NCBI GenBank assembly: GCA_025980625.1 | Contig: JAICXG010000002.1 | Location: forward strand, 1-32,377 | Source of the DNA: Chthoniobacterales bacterium | Lineage (GTDB): Bacteria > Verrucomicrobiota > Verrucomicrobiia > Chthoniobacterales > UBA10450 | DNA: 32,377 bases | Direction: 5' to 3' | In this document: one piece after another, positions 8,358 to 17,158 of the stretch | Position numbering within the stretch: position 1 is the first letter of the stretch | Layout: each line of letters starts with the position of its first letter | Made by a program: the position numbers and the translations under genes | Notes under the pieces: model-generated | Told to the model about the DNA's origin: nothing | The model's input: only the letters and a program-made list of their open reading frames with translations | The model's database searches: none

Positions 8358-10880
8358 ATGACCCGGGCATTGGATGACATGGTGCAGGAGCTTGACAAAC
8401 TGCGAAACCGCCCGCGCAAACGATTTCACCGGCTCAATGTCGTTCTCAGCATCCTGATCGCCGGCTGGGTGCCGGTGGTGTTCATGCTGCTGGTTTCCTA
8501 CACGATCCTGAGCCGGACGCTGGAGTCGAGAATCCTGCGCGACCGACATACTTTCGTGCAACTGATCGCCCATCTGGTGGGTGACGATCTCGGCCGGAGC
8601 GGCGAGATTGTTTACTACTACGAGAGCTATCCGCCGGTGAAACGCATTTTCACCGCACAGTTTCCCGATCTCGCGGCCAAGGAGTGGTTGCAGGACACTT
8701 ATTTTGCCCACCCTCGCATCGACGGGATGTTCATCACGACTGCGGATGGTCGCCTGCTCGCTTCTCTACCGGATCAACCGGGAAAGCTGCTCGAGAACGA
8801 GATTTCGACGAGTTGGCTGGAGGGCGCGCGCAAGGCGAAGTACTTCTATGTCTCGCCGGTCCATCGGCGCTCGTCCGATGGAAGACTCGCAACCGATCTG
8901 GTGAGCGCGGTGCACGGGCCAGATGGACGGCCGATCGGGTTCATCGGTGTGTCGGTTTTGGTCGAACGGATCGGACGCCGGCTTTCCACGATCAATTTCG
9001 CCGACCAGGCGGAATGTCAGTTGGTCGATCAGAACGGCACCGCGCTTTTCGGCAGGAATTTCGATCCAAACCTTGGCGCCAGCTCTTCTCCGCCTAACGA
9101 TTTGATCGAGAAAATCCGGGCCGACAAAAGCGGTCACATCGAAGAGAGCGGCTTCATTTACTCCTCGGCCCCAATCGAGTCGAGTTCCTCCGCACCGGTC
9201 GAACCAACCGGCTGGCGAACGATCGTGAAGCAGCCAACCGCGGTGGCCTACCGGCCAGTGCACGATCTGCTCGAAAAAATGACCTTCCTTGCCAGCTGGC
9301 TGATTGTCGGCACGGGCGTGATGGCCTGGCTGGCTGGGAAATATTACCGGCGGCAGCAGGAAGCGGCCGGGCGCATCGAGCGCGAAGTCATTTTCAACGA
9401 CAAGATTCTGGCCAACATGCCGATCGGGATCGCGCTGATCGATCCCGAAACGCGGCGTTTTCTCCAGGCGAACGAAGCTTTCGGGCAAATGGCGCGGCGG
9501 GTCGGGCGCCTCCCGCCGGACAAAGAGATGAGCGCCGCAACCTACGAAGAAGTGAAGATCGCGCCGCAGGAAGCGCTCGATAAAGTGCTGGGCTTCGGCA
9601 CGCCTTTTCAACTGGTTGAGCAACCGATCGCTGACGGCAATGGCCTAACGAACTTCATCAACGTCAATCTCCTCCGTCTGCAGGATTCGAAGCAAACCGT
9701 GCAGGGCGTCCTTTTCCTCGTCGAAGACAAGACCCGTGATGTGCGACTGCGTCAGGAATTGATCTCGGCAAACGCGGCCAAGGACCAATTTCTCGCCCTC
9801 CTCTCCCATGAATTGCGCAACCCGCTGTCGCCGGTCATCGCGATGGTCGGCGAGCTCGAGGCGCGCACTCCGGATAACTCTCACTTGCGCCAGCCGCTCG
9901 AGGTGATTCGGCGCAACGTCGAGCTTGAAGCGCGCCTCATCGACGACCTGCTCGATGTCACTCGCATTGCAAAGGGCAAGCTGCAGCTGAGCTTTGAAGT
10001 CACCTCGGTGCACGAGACGCTGCGGCGCGTCTATGAAATCTGCCGCGAAGACATTCGGCAAAAAAATCTGAGTTTCGAATTCCGGCTCAACGCCGAACGC
10101 GATTACGTCAATGGCGACCCGGCGCGTTTGCAGCAGGTGTTTTGGAACCTGATTAAAAACGCGGTCAAATTCACCCCGAGCGGCGGGAGGATCACGGTCG
10201 AAACAGAAAATCTGGCCGATCATCGAATCGCGATTCGCACGATCGACAGCGGGATTGGGATCGAGCGAGGAAAGATCGGCAAGATTTTCAATGCCTTCGA
10301 ACAGGGGCAAACGGCGATCACAAGAAAATTCGGCGGGCTAGGTCTCGGATTGGCGATCTCCAAAGCGATGGTGCGCGCCCATGGCGGCACAATCTCGGTG
10401 GAAAGCGAAGGACTGAACCGCGGCGCCACCTTCAGCGTGATTCTTAACACTGTGCCCACGCCCGCGGCGCAGGAAACGATACGGCCGGCGACGTCGCCTA
10501 ACGACGGCCGGGGGAAGCCCGAAGGCAGAGGACATCTTCTCGTTGTCGACGATCATCATGACACCTGCATCGGGATGAAAATGCTGCTCGAGCGCCGCGG
10601 CTATCGGATCACCCTCGCGCACAGCGCCGGGCAGGCGATTGAAAAAGCGCAGCGCGAGAAATTCGATCTGCTCATCAGCGACATCGGATTGCCAGATCGG
10701 AGCGGCTACGAACTGATGGAGGAGCTGCGGAGCAAGAGCACCTTGCGCGGTATCGCCTTAAGCGGGTTCGGCATGGAAAACGACATCAGCAAGGCGCACG
10801 CGGCCGGTTTCTCCGAGCACCTGACCAAGCCGATCAACTTCGATCGGCTCGACCAGGTGATTCGCGACTTGCTCGCCTAA
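8358..10880 (+). CDS. Hybrid sensor histidine kinase (Cache-like sensor, PAS, HisKA, HATPase_c, REC)
   Basis: N-terminal TM plus extracytoplasmic domain, second TM (FLASWLIVGTGVMAWLAG), ANMPIGIALIDPETRRFLQANEAF (PAS), LLSHELRNPLSPVIAM (H-box), NLIKNAVKFTP (N-box), GLGLGLAISKAMVRAHGG (G-box), LLVVDDHH...LISDIGLPDRSG...LTKPI (REC). Confidence 0.93.
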   Translation: MTRALDDMVQELDKLRNRPRKRFHRLNVVLSILIAGWVPVVFMLLVSYTILSRTLESRILRDRHTFVQLIAHLVGDDLGRSGEIVYYYESYPPVKRIFTAQFPDLAAKEWLQDTYFAHPRIDGMFITTADGRLLASLPDQPGKLLENEISTSWLEGARKAKYFYVSPVHRRSSDGRLATDLVSAVHGPDGRPIGFIGVSVLVERIGRRLSTINFADQAECQLVDQNGTALFGRNFDPNLGASSSPPNDLIEKIRADKSGHIEESGFIYSSAPIESSSSAPVEPTGWRTIVKQPTAVAYRPVHDLLEKMTFLASWLIVGTGVMAWLAGKYYRRQQEAAGRIEREVIFNDKILANMPIGIALIDPETRRFLQANEAFGQMARRVGRLPPDKEMSAATYEEVKIAPQEALDKVLGFGTPFQLVEQPIADGNGLTNFINVNLLRLQDSKQTVQGVLFLVEDKTRDVRLRQELISANAAKDQFLALLSHELRNPLSPVIAMVGELEARTPDNSHLRQPLEVIRRNVELEARLIDDLLDVTRIAKGKLQLSFEVTSVHETLRRVYEICREDIRQKNLSFEFRLNAERDYVNGDPARLQQVFWNLIKNAVKFTPSGGRITVETENLADHRIAIRTIDSGIGIERGKIGKIFNAFEQGQTAITRKFGGLGLGLAISKAMVRAHGGTISVESEGLNRGATFSVILNTVPTPAAQETIRPATSPNDGRGKPEGRGHLLVVDDHHDTCIGMKMLLERRGYRITLAHSAGQAIEKAQREKFDLLISDIGLPDRSGYELMEELRSKSTLRGIALSGFGMENDISKAHAAGFSEHLTKPINFDRLDQVIRDLLA

Positions 10881-10928
10881 CGAGAGCGCATTCCTGCGCC
10901 GCCGATTGTGCCTAACGAAATGGTAACC

Positions 10929-11510
10929 TTACCAACTCTTCGGCAGGCGGGCATCGACCAGGCCGCAGATGACGTGGAGCATGAACTTGTGCGCCTCCTG
11001 GATGCGCGCGGTGGAATCGCTCCGCACGAGCAACTCGATCGCGGCCATGCCTTTGGCCACTCCGCCATCGCGCCCGAGTAACGCGATCGTCGTCAGGCCA
11101 CGGCTCTTTCCTTCCTCCAGCGCCCGGAGAATATTTTTCGAGTTACCGCTGGTGGTGATCGCGACGAGCACGTCGCCTCTCAGTCCCAAACCCGCGACTT
11201 GCCGGGCGAACACTTCATCGTAGCCGTAGTCGTTGCCGATCGCGCTCATGAGGCTGCCGCCTTGGGCGAGATTGACTGCCGGATAGGGGCGTCGATCGCT
11301 CGTAAAGCGGCAGCCAAACTCAGCCGAGAAATCCGCTCCATCGGCCGCGCTCCCCCCGTTGCCGCAGACGAGCAATTTATTCCCGGCGCAGAGACAATCG
11401 GCGATCGCGTCGACCGCGCGCCCCATTGACGCGGCGAGCGCGTGGAGTGACTGCAAGTTGGCGCAGGCTGCGTGGATCGATTCCTCGAGATGTGCGGTGA
11501 TGTCGGCCAT
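10929..11510 (-). CDS. gmhA: SIS-domain phosphoheptose isomerase-like protein (GmhA family)
   Basis: LLVCGNGGSAADGADFSAEFGCRF, GNDYGYDEVFARQV, ITTSGNSKNILRALEEGK. ATG at 11510 with GGAG upstream. Confidence 0.85.
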   Translation of the reverse strand: MADITAHLEESIHAACANLQSLHALAASMGRAVDAIADCLCAGNKLLVCGNGGSAADGADFSAEFGCRFTSDRRPYPAVNLAQGGSLMSAIGNDYGYDEVFARQVAGLGLRGDVLVAITTSGNSKNILRALEEGKSRGLTTIALLGRDGGVAKGMAAIELLVRSDSTARIQEAHKFMLHVICGLVDARLPKSW

Positions 11511-11725
11511 GATTGGGTTCTCCGGATGATGTTGCGAGCGGCTGCGATACAGCGTGGGAATCGCACTTGCAAATACGGCTGGGTTGGACTTGTGATTCGA
11601 TTCAACCTTTTGCGAGCGTGATCTCAAGTGCTGAGCTTGTAGCGTTTTTCGCTAGGCGATCAGCCCGCGCGCGGCCAGCTTGGCTATGCCGTTTCTCCTC
11701 GGGAAAATCCCCCCGCAGAGAAGAA

Positions 11726-11739
11726 TTCTGTATACAGAA
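11726..11739. promoter_or_regulatory. 14-bp perfect palindrome TTCTGTATACAGAA in the divergent intergenic region; candidate operator
   Basis: ttctgtatacagaa equals its own reverse complement. It lies between divergent gmhA and GT2, about 65-105 bp upstream of the polysaccharide cluster's first CDS. Confidence 0.35.
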
Positions 11740-11802
11740 ATTACGAAAGTTCATAGACTGGAAATTCGCCACTAAGTCGGAGTCGCGATTTTACAATCAC
11801 CA

Positions 11803-12726
11803 ATGAGAGACGTTGCCAGCGTGGAAGGGAGCCGGAGAGATTGCATGGAACTGGAATTCCCCGCCCCCATTAGCCTTTCAGTTATCTTTCCGGCATTTAA
11901 CGAAGAAGCGAACATCAGACGCACCGTGGAGGCAGCAAGAATGGTCCTGCCGAAACTGGCGCAAACCTGGGAAATCATCCTCGTCAACGACGGGAGCAGG
12001 GACGCGACCACGCCGATCTGCGACGAGTTGGCCGAGCAGTTTCCTGAGGTGCGGGCCATCCACCACATGGTCAACCGCGGTTATGGCGCGGCTCTCAAAA
12101 GCGGCATTCTCGCGGCGCAGTATGATTACATTTTCTTTACCGACTCCGATGGGCAGTTTGATTTGCAGGAGCTGGAACACCTTCTGCAGTATGCGAGCGA
12201 GTACGACATCGTCACCGGCTACCGGGCGAAGCGCCAGGATCCGCCCCATCGCCTGATCAATGCCTGGGGCTGGAAGACGCTCGTTCGGCTGGTGCTCGGG
12301 GTGAGGGTGCGCGATATCGACTGCGCCTTTAAGATTTTCCAGCGCTCGGTGTTCGATCGGGTCCAAATCCGTTCCGTCGGCGCGATGGTCAATACCGAGA
12401 TTCTGGCGCAGGCGAACAGCTTCGCGATGCGAATTCACGAAGTGAAGGTGAGTCACTACCCGCGCCGTGCCGGCAAATCCTCCGGCGCCAACCTCCGTGT
12501 AATCGCGAGAGCCTTTAAGGAGCTTTTCCGACTCTGGGGACAGTTGCGTAATGTCACGCATGAACAGCCGGGCCTGTTTCGCACCGAAGGCTTGCTGACC
12601 GAAGTGGCGCTCTATCGGCGCGACGCCTTTGACGCTGCGCCGAGCGGCGGAGGAATCCTGGCCCGTTCGGTGCGAGTCGATTCGGACGCGCAATCCAAGG
12701 TTGGGAGCAATTGCTTCGCCGACTAA
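11803..12726 (+). CDS. Family-2 glycosyltransferase (polyprenyl-phosphate/dolichol-P-mannose synthase-like)
   Basis: LSVIFPAFNEEANI, ILVNDGSRD, TDSDGQFD, TGYRAKRQDPPHRLINAWGWKTLVRLVLGVRVRDIDCAFKIF. The ATG at 11845 is an alternative start. Confidence 0.88.
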   Translation: MRDVASVEGSRRDCMELEFPAPISLSVIFPAFNEEANIRRTVEAARMVLPKLAQTWEIILVNDGSRDATTPICDELAEQFPEVRAIHHMVNRGYGAALKSGILAAQYDYIFFTDSDGQFDLQELEHLLQYASEYDIVTGYRAKRQDPPHRLINAWGWKTLVRLVLGVRVRDIDCAFKIFQRSVFDRVQIRSVGAMVNTEILAQANSFAMRIHEVKVSHYPRRAGKSSGANLRVIARAFKELFRLWGQLRNVTHEQPGLFRTEGLLTEVALYRRDAFDAAPSGGGILARSVRVDSDAQSKVGSNCFAD

Positions 12727-12748
12727 GCTCGGGCTAGGCTCCACGCTT

Positions 12749-12764
12749 TGCCGATCACTCGGCA
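12749..12764 (+). terminator. Weak hairpin TGCCGA-TCAC-TCGGCA after the GT2 gene
   Basis: 6-bp perfect stem with 4-nt loop, 23 bp after the stop codon. No real T-tract follows, so terminator function is doubtful. Confidence 0.2.
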
Positions 12765-12823
12765 GGCCTCGTTTCCCGTGGGCGCTCTGGCGTAGTATCT
12801 GCTAATGTCAGCGGCCTGACCTC

Positions 12824-14275
12824 ATGATGCTAAAGGAGTTTTTTTCGCCTTCGACTGACCGGCCCACCGCGGCCGATTCCACGAACGGCGCGCGACGGCG
12901 GGTGATGGTGATCGGGCTCGACTGTGCCGCGCCGGAATTGGTCTTCGATCGCTGGCTCGACGACCTGCCGAACCTTAAGTCGCTTTACAACGAGGGGCTG
13001 CACGGCGCCCTTCGTTCGTGCGACCCGCCGATCACTGTCCCGGCCTGGTCGGTGATGATGTCGTCGAAAAGTCCCGGCCGTCTCGGCGTCTATGGTTTCC
13101 GCAATCGCGCCGATCATTCCTACAACCGCTATTCGATTGCAAATTCGCTCGCGATCAAAGAAGACCGGCTTTGGGAAATCCTCTCGCAACAGGGAAAACG
13201 CTCAATCGTGATCGGCGTCCCCGGGACGTATCCACCGAAGCCGCTCAATGGAATGATGGTGACGGACTTTCTCACGCCCGACACATCCTGCGAGTACACC
13301 CATCCACCGGAGTTGAAAAAGGAGATCGAGCAACTGGTGGGCGAGTACATTCTCGATGTGCGCGATTTTCGCTCCGGGAACAAAGAGAAGATTCTCGCCG
13401 ACATTTATGAAATGACGCGCAAACGTTTCCAGCTCGCGCGGCATCTCCTTGCGCGAGAGGATTGGGATTACTTCATCATGGTCGAGATGGGGACCGACCG
13501 CATTCATCACGCGCTGTGGGACAACATGGACCCGAACCACCGCTTCTACGAACCGGGCAACAAGTTCGAAAACGCGATTCACGATTACTACAAGGAAGTC
13601 GATCGGGAAATCGGTGAACTGCTGAAGTTTGCCGACCCGACCACCGACGTGCTGGTCGTGTCCGACCATGGCGCGAAGCGGATGGATGGCGGGATTTGCA
13701 TCAACGAATGGCTGATGCAAAACGGCTACCTCGCGTTACAGGAGAAGCCGGCGAGTGCGGTGCCGCTGGCAAAGGTGAAGATCGATTGGGCGCGGACGAA
13801 GGCCTGGGGCGACGGCGGGTATTACGCGCGGGTTTTTCTCAACGTCGCGGGCCGCGAACCGCAGGGCACAATTGCGCCGGAGAACTACGAAAAAGTGCGC
13901 GACGAATTGATCGTCGGGTTGAAATCGATCCGGGACGAAAACGGCCGCGACATCGGGACGCAGGTTTATCGGCCGGAAGAGCTTTACAAGGAGGTCCGGG
14001 GAGTGGCGCCGGACCTGATCGTTTACTTCGGCGGACTTTACTGGCGCTCCGTCGGGAGCGTCGGCGGCGGAAAGATCCACACTTTTGAAAACGACACCGG
14101 CCCCGACGGCGCGAACCACGCCGAGAACGGTATGATCATTTGGCGACCAGCCGGCAGTGCGCACCGCATCGGTCAACTCAATGGAGCGAAGATTACCGAC
14201 GTAGCGCCGACGATTCTGCAGATTCTCGGCCTGCCAATTCCCGCTGATATGGAGGGCAAGGCGCTTGGTGGTTAG
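12824..14275 (+). CDS. Alkaline-phosphatase-superfamily phosphodiesterase / nucleotide pyrophosphatase-like protein
   Basis: VMVIGLDCAAPELVFDRW, DPPITVPAWSVMMSSKSPGRLG, VSDHGAKRMDGG, GADGANHAENG-type C-terminal metal-binding region (DTGPDGANHAENGMI), ITDVAPTILQILGLPIPADMEGKAL. Confidence 0.88.
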   Translation: MMLKEFFSPSTDRPTAADSTNGARRRVMVIGLDCAAPELVFDRWLDDLPNLKSLYNEGLHGALRSCDPPITVPAWSVMMSSKSPGRLGVYGFRNRADHSYNRYSIANSLAIKEDRLWEILSQQGKRSIVIGVPGTYPPKPLNGMMVTDFLTPDTSCEYTHPPELKKEIEQLVGEYILDVRDFRSGNKEKILADIYEMTRKRFQLARHLLAREDWDYFIMVEMGTDRIHHALWDNMDPNHRFYEPGNKFENAIHDYYKEVDREIGELLKFADPTTDVLVVSDHGAKRMDGGICINEWLMQNGYLALQEKPASAVPLAKVKIDWARTKAWGDGGYYARVFLNVAGREPQGTIAPENYEKVRDELIVGLKSIRDENGRDIGTQVYRPEELYKEVRGVAPDLIVYFGGLYWRSVGSVGGGKIHTFENDTGPDGANHAENGMIIWRPAGSAHRIGQLNGAKITDVAPTILQILGLPIPADMEGKALGG

Positions 14276-14297
14276 GCAACGAAGCTTCGGGAACATC

Positions 14298-15353
14298 ATG
14301 ACGCCGAAACCGAAGAACTTTCTCAGCGAAATCAAAATGGTGCGAGCCCGCACGCCACTGCGCCTGAGTTTCGGCGGAGGCGGGACTGATGTTTCGCCTT
14401 ACTGCGACACCCGCGGCGGCTGCGTGCTCAATGCTACGATCAACCGCTATGTCTACGGAACGCTCGTCCCGAAGTCGGAGCGCTCGATCGGCTTTCGTTC
14501 TTTCGATTACGGCACGGTTATTTATTGGACGCAGGAAGATCACCTGCGCTTCGACGGCCAGATGGATCTGGTCAAGGGCGTGCTTAAGCGTTTTGAACTC
14601 GACAAATTCCGCACCGACGGCTTTGACCTTTTCGTCCATGCCGACGCGCCCCCTGGCTCCGGCCTCGGCAGTTCCTCCACCTTCACCATTGCGCTGATTG
14701 GACTTTTCCGTGAGTTGCTCGGATTGCCCATTACTTCGGATGGAATGGCCCGGCTGGCTTATGACATCGAGCGCAACGACGTCGGGATCAAAGGTGGCCG
14801 GCAGGATCAGTACGCCGCGGCGTTCGGCGGCTTTAACTTCATGGAGTTTTACGGCGAAGAAGTCGTCGTCACGCCGTTGCGTTTAAGCGAGTACATTATC
14901 AACGAGCTGGAGTACAATCTCCTCCTCTGCTTCACCGGCAGCCGCGAATCGCAGCCGATTATCGACAGCCAAATGGAGAGCGCGAAGAACAAAGAAGCGG
15001 CGCCCTTGGCCGCGATGGATCAGGTGAAAGCGATCGCCTATGAGATGAAGAAGTCGCTCCTCGCGGGTGACCTCGACCGTTTTGGCGAGATGCTGCACGA
15101 GGGCTGGTTGCAGAAGAAGCAAATGGCCAAAGGCATCACCACGCCGCGTATCGACGAGCTTTATGAAGAAGCGCGCAAAGCCGGCGCGATCGGCGGCAAA
15201 ATCACCGGCGCGGGAGGCGGTGGGCATCTTTTGCTCTATTGTCCCTTCAACAAACGTCATATCGTGCGTGAACGGGTGCACGCGCTCGGTGCGTCGGTCA
15301 CGGATTTCCGGTTCGACCCGGTGGGAATGCAGACCTGGCGGGTTTACAAGTGA
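14298..15353 (+). CDS. hddA: GHMP kinase, D-glycero-D-manno-heptose 7-phosphate kinase-like (HddA family)
   Basis: RARTPLRLSFGGGGTDVSPYCDTRGG, DAPPGSGLGSSSTFTIALIG, IGGKITGAGGGGHLLLYC. ATG at 14298 preferred over the ORF-track start at 14265, which overlaps the upstream CDS. Confidence 0.82.
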   Translation: MTPKPKNFLSEIKMVRARTPLRLSFGGGGTDVSPYCDTRGGCVLNATINRYVYGTLVPKSERSIGFRSFDYGTVIYWTQEDHLRFDGQMDLVKGVLKRFELDKFRTDGFDLFVHADAPPGSGLGSSSTFTIALIGLFRELLGLPITSDGMARLAYDIERNDVGIKGGRQDQYAAAFGGFNFMEFYGEEVVVTPLRLSEYIINELEYNLLLCFTGSRESQPIIDSQMESAKNKEAAPLAAMDQVKAIAYEMKKSLLAGDLDRFGEMLHEGWLQKKQMAKGITTPRIDELYEEARKAGAIGGKITGAGGGGHLLLYCPFNKRHIVRERVHALGASVTDFRFDPVGMQTWRVYK

Positions 15354-15425
15354 AATGACAACCCAATTACTAGATCGGGTGCGTCGCTTTACGGCATCCA
15401 CCATGCCGCTTAACCTCCCCGCCAA

Positions 15426-17141
15426 ATGAAGAAGCAGCCGAAACTCGTCGTGATTGGACTGGACGCCGCGACCTGGACCCTGATCCGTCCCTGGATGGCG
15501 GAAGGCAGCCTGCCGAACCTCTCGAAACTGATGAAAGACGGCGTCTCGGGCGCGCTCGAGTCGATTCTGCCGCCGATCACTCCACCGGCCTGGACCTCGT
15601 TTATGACCGGGAAAAATCCAGGCAAGCACGGTATTTTTCACTTTGTCGAGACCGAACACGGCGGCTACGCGATGAATTACGCCAACGCCACCTCCCGGCG
15701 CGCTCCGACGGTTTGGAAGCTGTTGAACAACGCGGGCTACACCGTCGGGACAATGAACATCCCGTTTACCTATCCGCCGGAGAAGCTGAACGGGTTCCAA
15801 ATCTCGGGAATGGACACGCCCTCGGAGAAGAGTCCGTTCATTCACCCGCCGCAACTGCGCGATGAGCTGGAGAAACACCTTGGGGGGATTCAACTCGACT
15901 TGCGTTTCCTCGGCGCGATGACCACGGACGAGCGGCGCAACCAGGTGCTGGCCGAAATGGAGCAGCTCGATCGGCAATGGAGCAAGGCCGCGCTATACCT
16001 GCTCGAAAATCACCCGCAGGACGTGATGATGTTCGTCTTTATGTCCATCGACACGGTGCAGCATTATTTTTGGCAGCACATGGACAGGGATCATTTTCTG
16101 CACGATCCCAAGCTTGCGCCGAAATTCGGCGATGCGGTGCGCAAGGTTTATGAACGGCTCGACGCGGCGGCCGGCGAGATCGTGAATCGGCTTGCGCCCG
16201 AGACGGCCGTCTTCGTCGTCTCCGATCATGGCGGTGGCCCGACGGTGGATCGTACGATTTATCTTAACCGCTACCTCGCGCAGCTCGGGCTGCTGCATTA
16301 CAAAGAGGCCGCGATCTCACCGCTGCGGCGGCTGGGAGAAAAGATCCTGCGTACCGGCTACTCTGCCCTCGTTGCAACGCTCAGCTCGCGCCAGAAAAGC
16401 AAGCTGGCCGAACTTTTTCCACAGCTCCGCAAGAAAAGCGAGTTAGCCTATTCATCCTTCACCGCGATCGACTGGACCCGGACGAAAGCTTACTGCAGCG
16501 AAGTGCTGGCCTCGCCTCCGAGTATTTGGGTTAATCTGAAGGGAGTTAAGCCGCAGGGGATTGTAGATCCGGCCGAGTACGATTCGCTACTCAGTTATAT
16601 CATCGCAAAACTGGCCGAGCTGAAGGATCCGCGGACCGGCCGGCCGGTTATTAACCGCGTCTATCGGCGCAAAGAAGTCTTTCATGGGCCTTTTGCTAAC
16701 GAGGGGGCGGATTTGATTCTCGATTGGTGGAACGAGAACAGTCTTTTTTCGACTCAGCCCAGCTTTCCCGAACAAACCGATCAGCCGGCTCTCGTAATTC
16801 GCGGGCATGGGCCGTCAGAGAAATCGGAGTGGGGTGGAACACATCGTCTTTATGGCATCGTTGTCGCGCGAGCCCCGGTCTTCCGCCGCGGGATGACAAT
16901 CGTGAACGCGCATCTCATCGACATCGCTCCCACTATTCTTCACCTCCTCGGCGTCTCCGTTCCGGCAGATATGGATGGCGCGGCGCTGACGGATGCTTTT
17001 CTTCCCGAATTCCTCGCAGAACATCCGGTCAAATCGGGTGCAGCGAGTGGCACATCCGGTGCCGACCGCCCGAGCGGTTATACCGACGAAGAGTCGGCCA
17101 AAGTCGAAGAGCGCCTCCAGGCGCTTGGTTATGTCGAATAA
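15426..17141 (+). CDS. Second alkaline-phosphatase-superfamily phosphodiesterase-like protein
   Basis: LVVIGLDAATWTLIRPW, LPPITPPAWTSFMTGKNPGKHG, VSDHGGGPTVDRTIYLNRYL, HGPSEKSEWGGTHRLYGI, IDIAPTILHLLGVSVPADMDGAAL. Confidence 0.88.
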   Translation: MKKQPKLVVIGLDAATWTLIRPWMAEGSLPNLSKLMKDGVSGALESILPPITPPAWTSFMTGKNPGKHGIFHFVETEHGGYAMNYANATSRRAPTVWKLLNNAGYTVGTMNIPFTYPPEKLNGFQISGMDTPSEKSPFIHPPQLRDELEKHLGGIQLDLRFLGAMTTDERRNQVLAEMEQLDRQWSKAALYLLENHPQDVMMFVFMSIDTVQHYFWQHMDRDHFLHDPKLAPKFGDAVRKVYERLDAAAGEIVNRLAPETAVFVVSDHGGGPTVDRTIYLNRYLAQLGLLHYKEAAISPLRRLGEKILRTGYSALVATLSSRQKSKLAELFPQLRKKSELAYSSFTAIDWTRTKAYCSEVLASPPSIWVNLKGVKPQGIVDPAEYDSLLSYIIAKLAELKDPRTGRPVINRVYRRKEVFHGPFANEGADLILDWWNENSLFSTQPSFPEQTDQPALVIRGHGPSEKSEWGGTHRLYGIVVARAPVFRRGMTIVNAHLIDIAPTILHLLGVSVPADMDGAALTDAFLPEFLAEHPVKSGAASGTSGADRPSGYTDEESAKVEERLQALGYVE

Positions 17142-17158
17142 TTCTTTTTCCAATACTT

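Larger units (their letters stand above)
862..10918. repeat. Dispersed 9-mer GCCTAACGA / TCGTTAGGC, 15 exact copies
   Basis: Exact copies: 862-870(+), 1156-1164(+), 1700-1708(-), 1721-1729(-), 2859-2867(+), 3078-3086(+), 3783-3791(+), 4178-4186(-), 4498-4506(-), 5849-5857(-), 9092-9100(+), 9643-9651(+), 10496-10504(+), 10875-10883(+), 10910-10918(+). One-mismatch copies: 2851-2859, 3558-3566, 5955-5963. Confidence 0.93.

Noticed and set aside
8766-9623. 285-aa - strand ORF
   Set aside because: Antisense to the hybrid histidine kinase; no recognisable motifs.
862-10918. GCCTAAC/GTTAGGC resembles integron attC core sites (RYYYAAC / GTTRRRY), suggesting a cassette array
   Set aside because: Copies lie inside conserved housekeeping genes such as acnA and the kinase, at irregular spacing and orientation. 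There is no paired imperfect palindrome of 57-140 bp per gene and no integrase was seen.
11726-11739. LexA/SOS box (CTG...CAG) interpretation of the palindrome
   Set aside because: The E. coli-type box needs CTG-N10-CAG; here the half-sites are separated by only four bases and the adjacent genes are not SOS-like.
12749-12764. Hairpin as a strong Rho-independent terminator
   Set aside because: The stem is only 6 bp and no T-tract follows, so it is listed at low confidence only.
14883-15977. 364-aa - strand ORF
   Set aside because: Antisense to hddA-like and phosphodiesterase genes; Arg/His/Val-rich shadow translation.
16724-17158. N-terminal 145-residue extension of the acetyltransferase ORF
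   Set aside because: It overlaps the phosphodiesterase gene in another frame with Arg/Ser-rich translation. The true start is the ATG at 17159.
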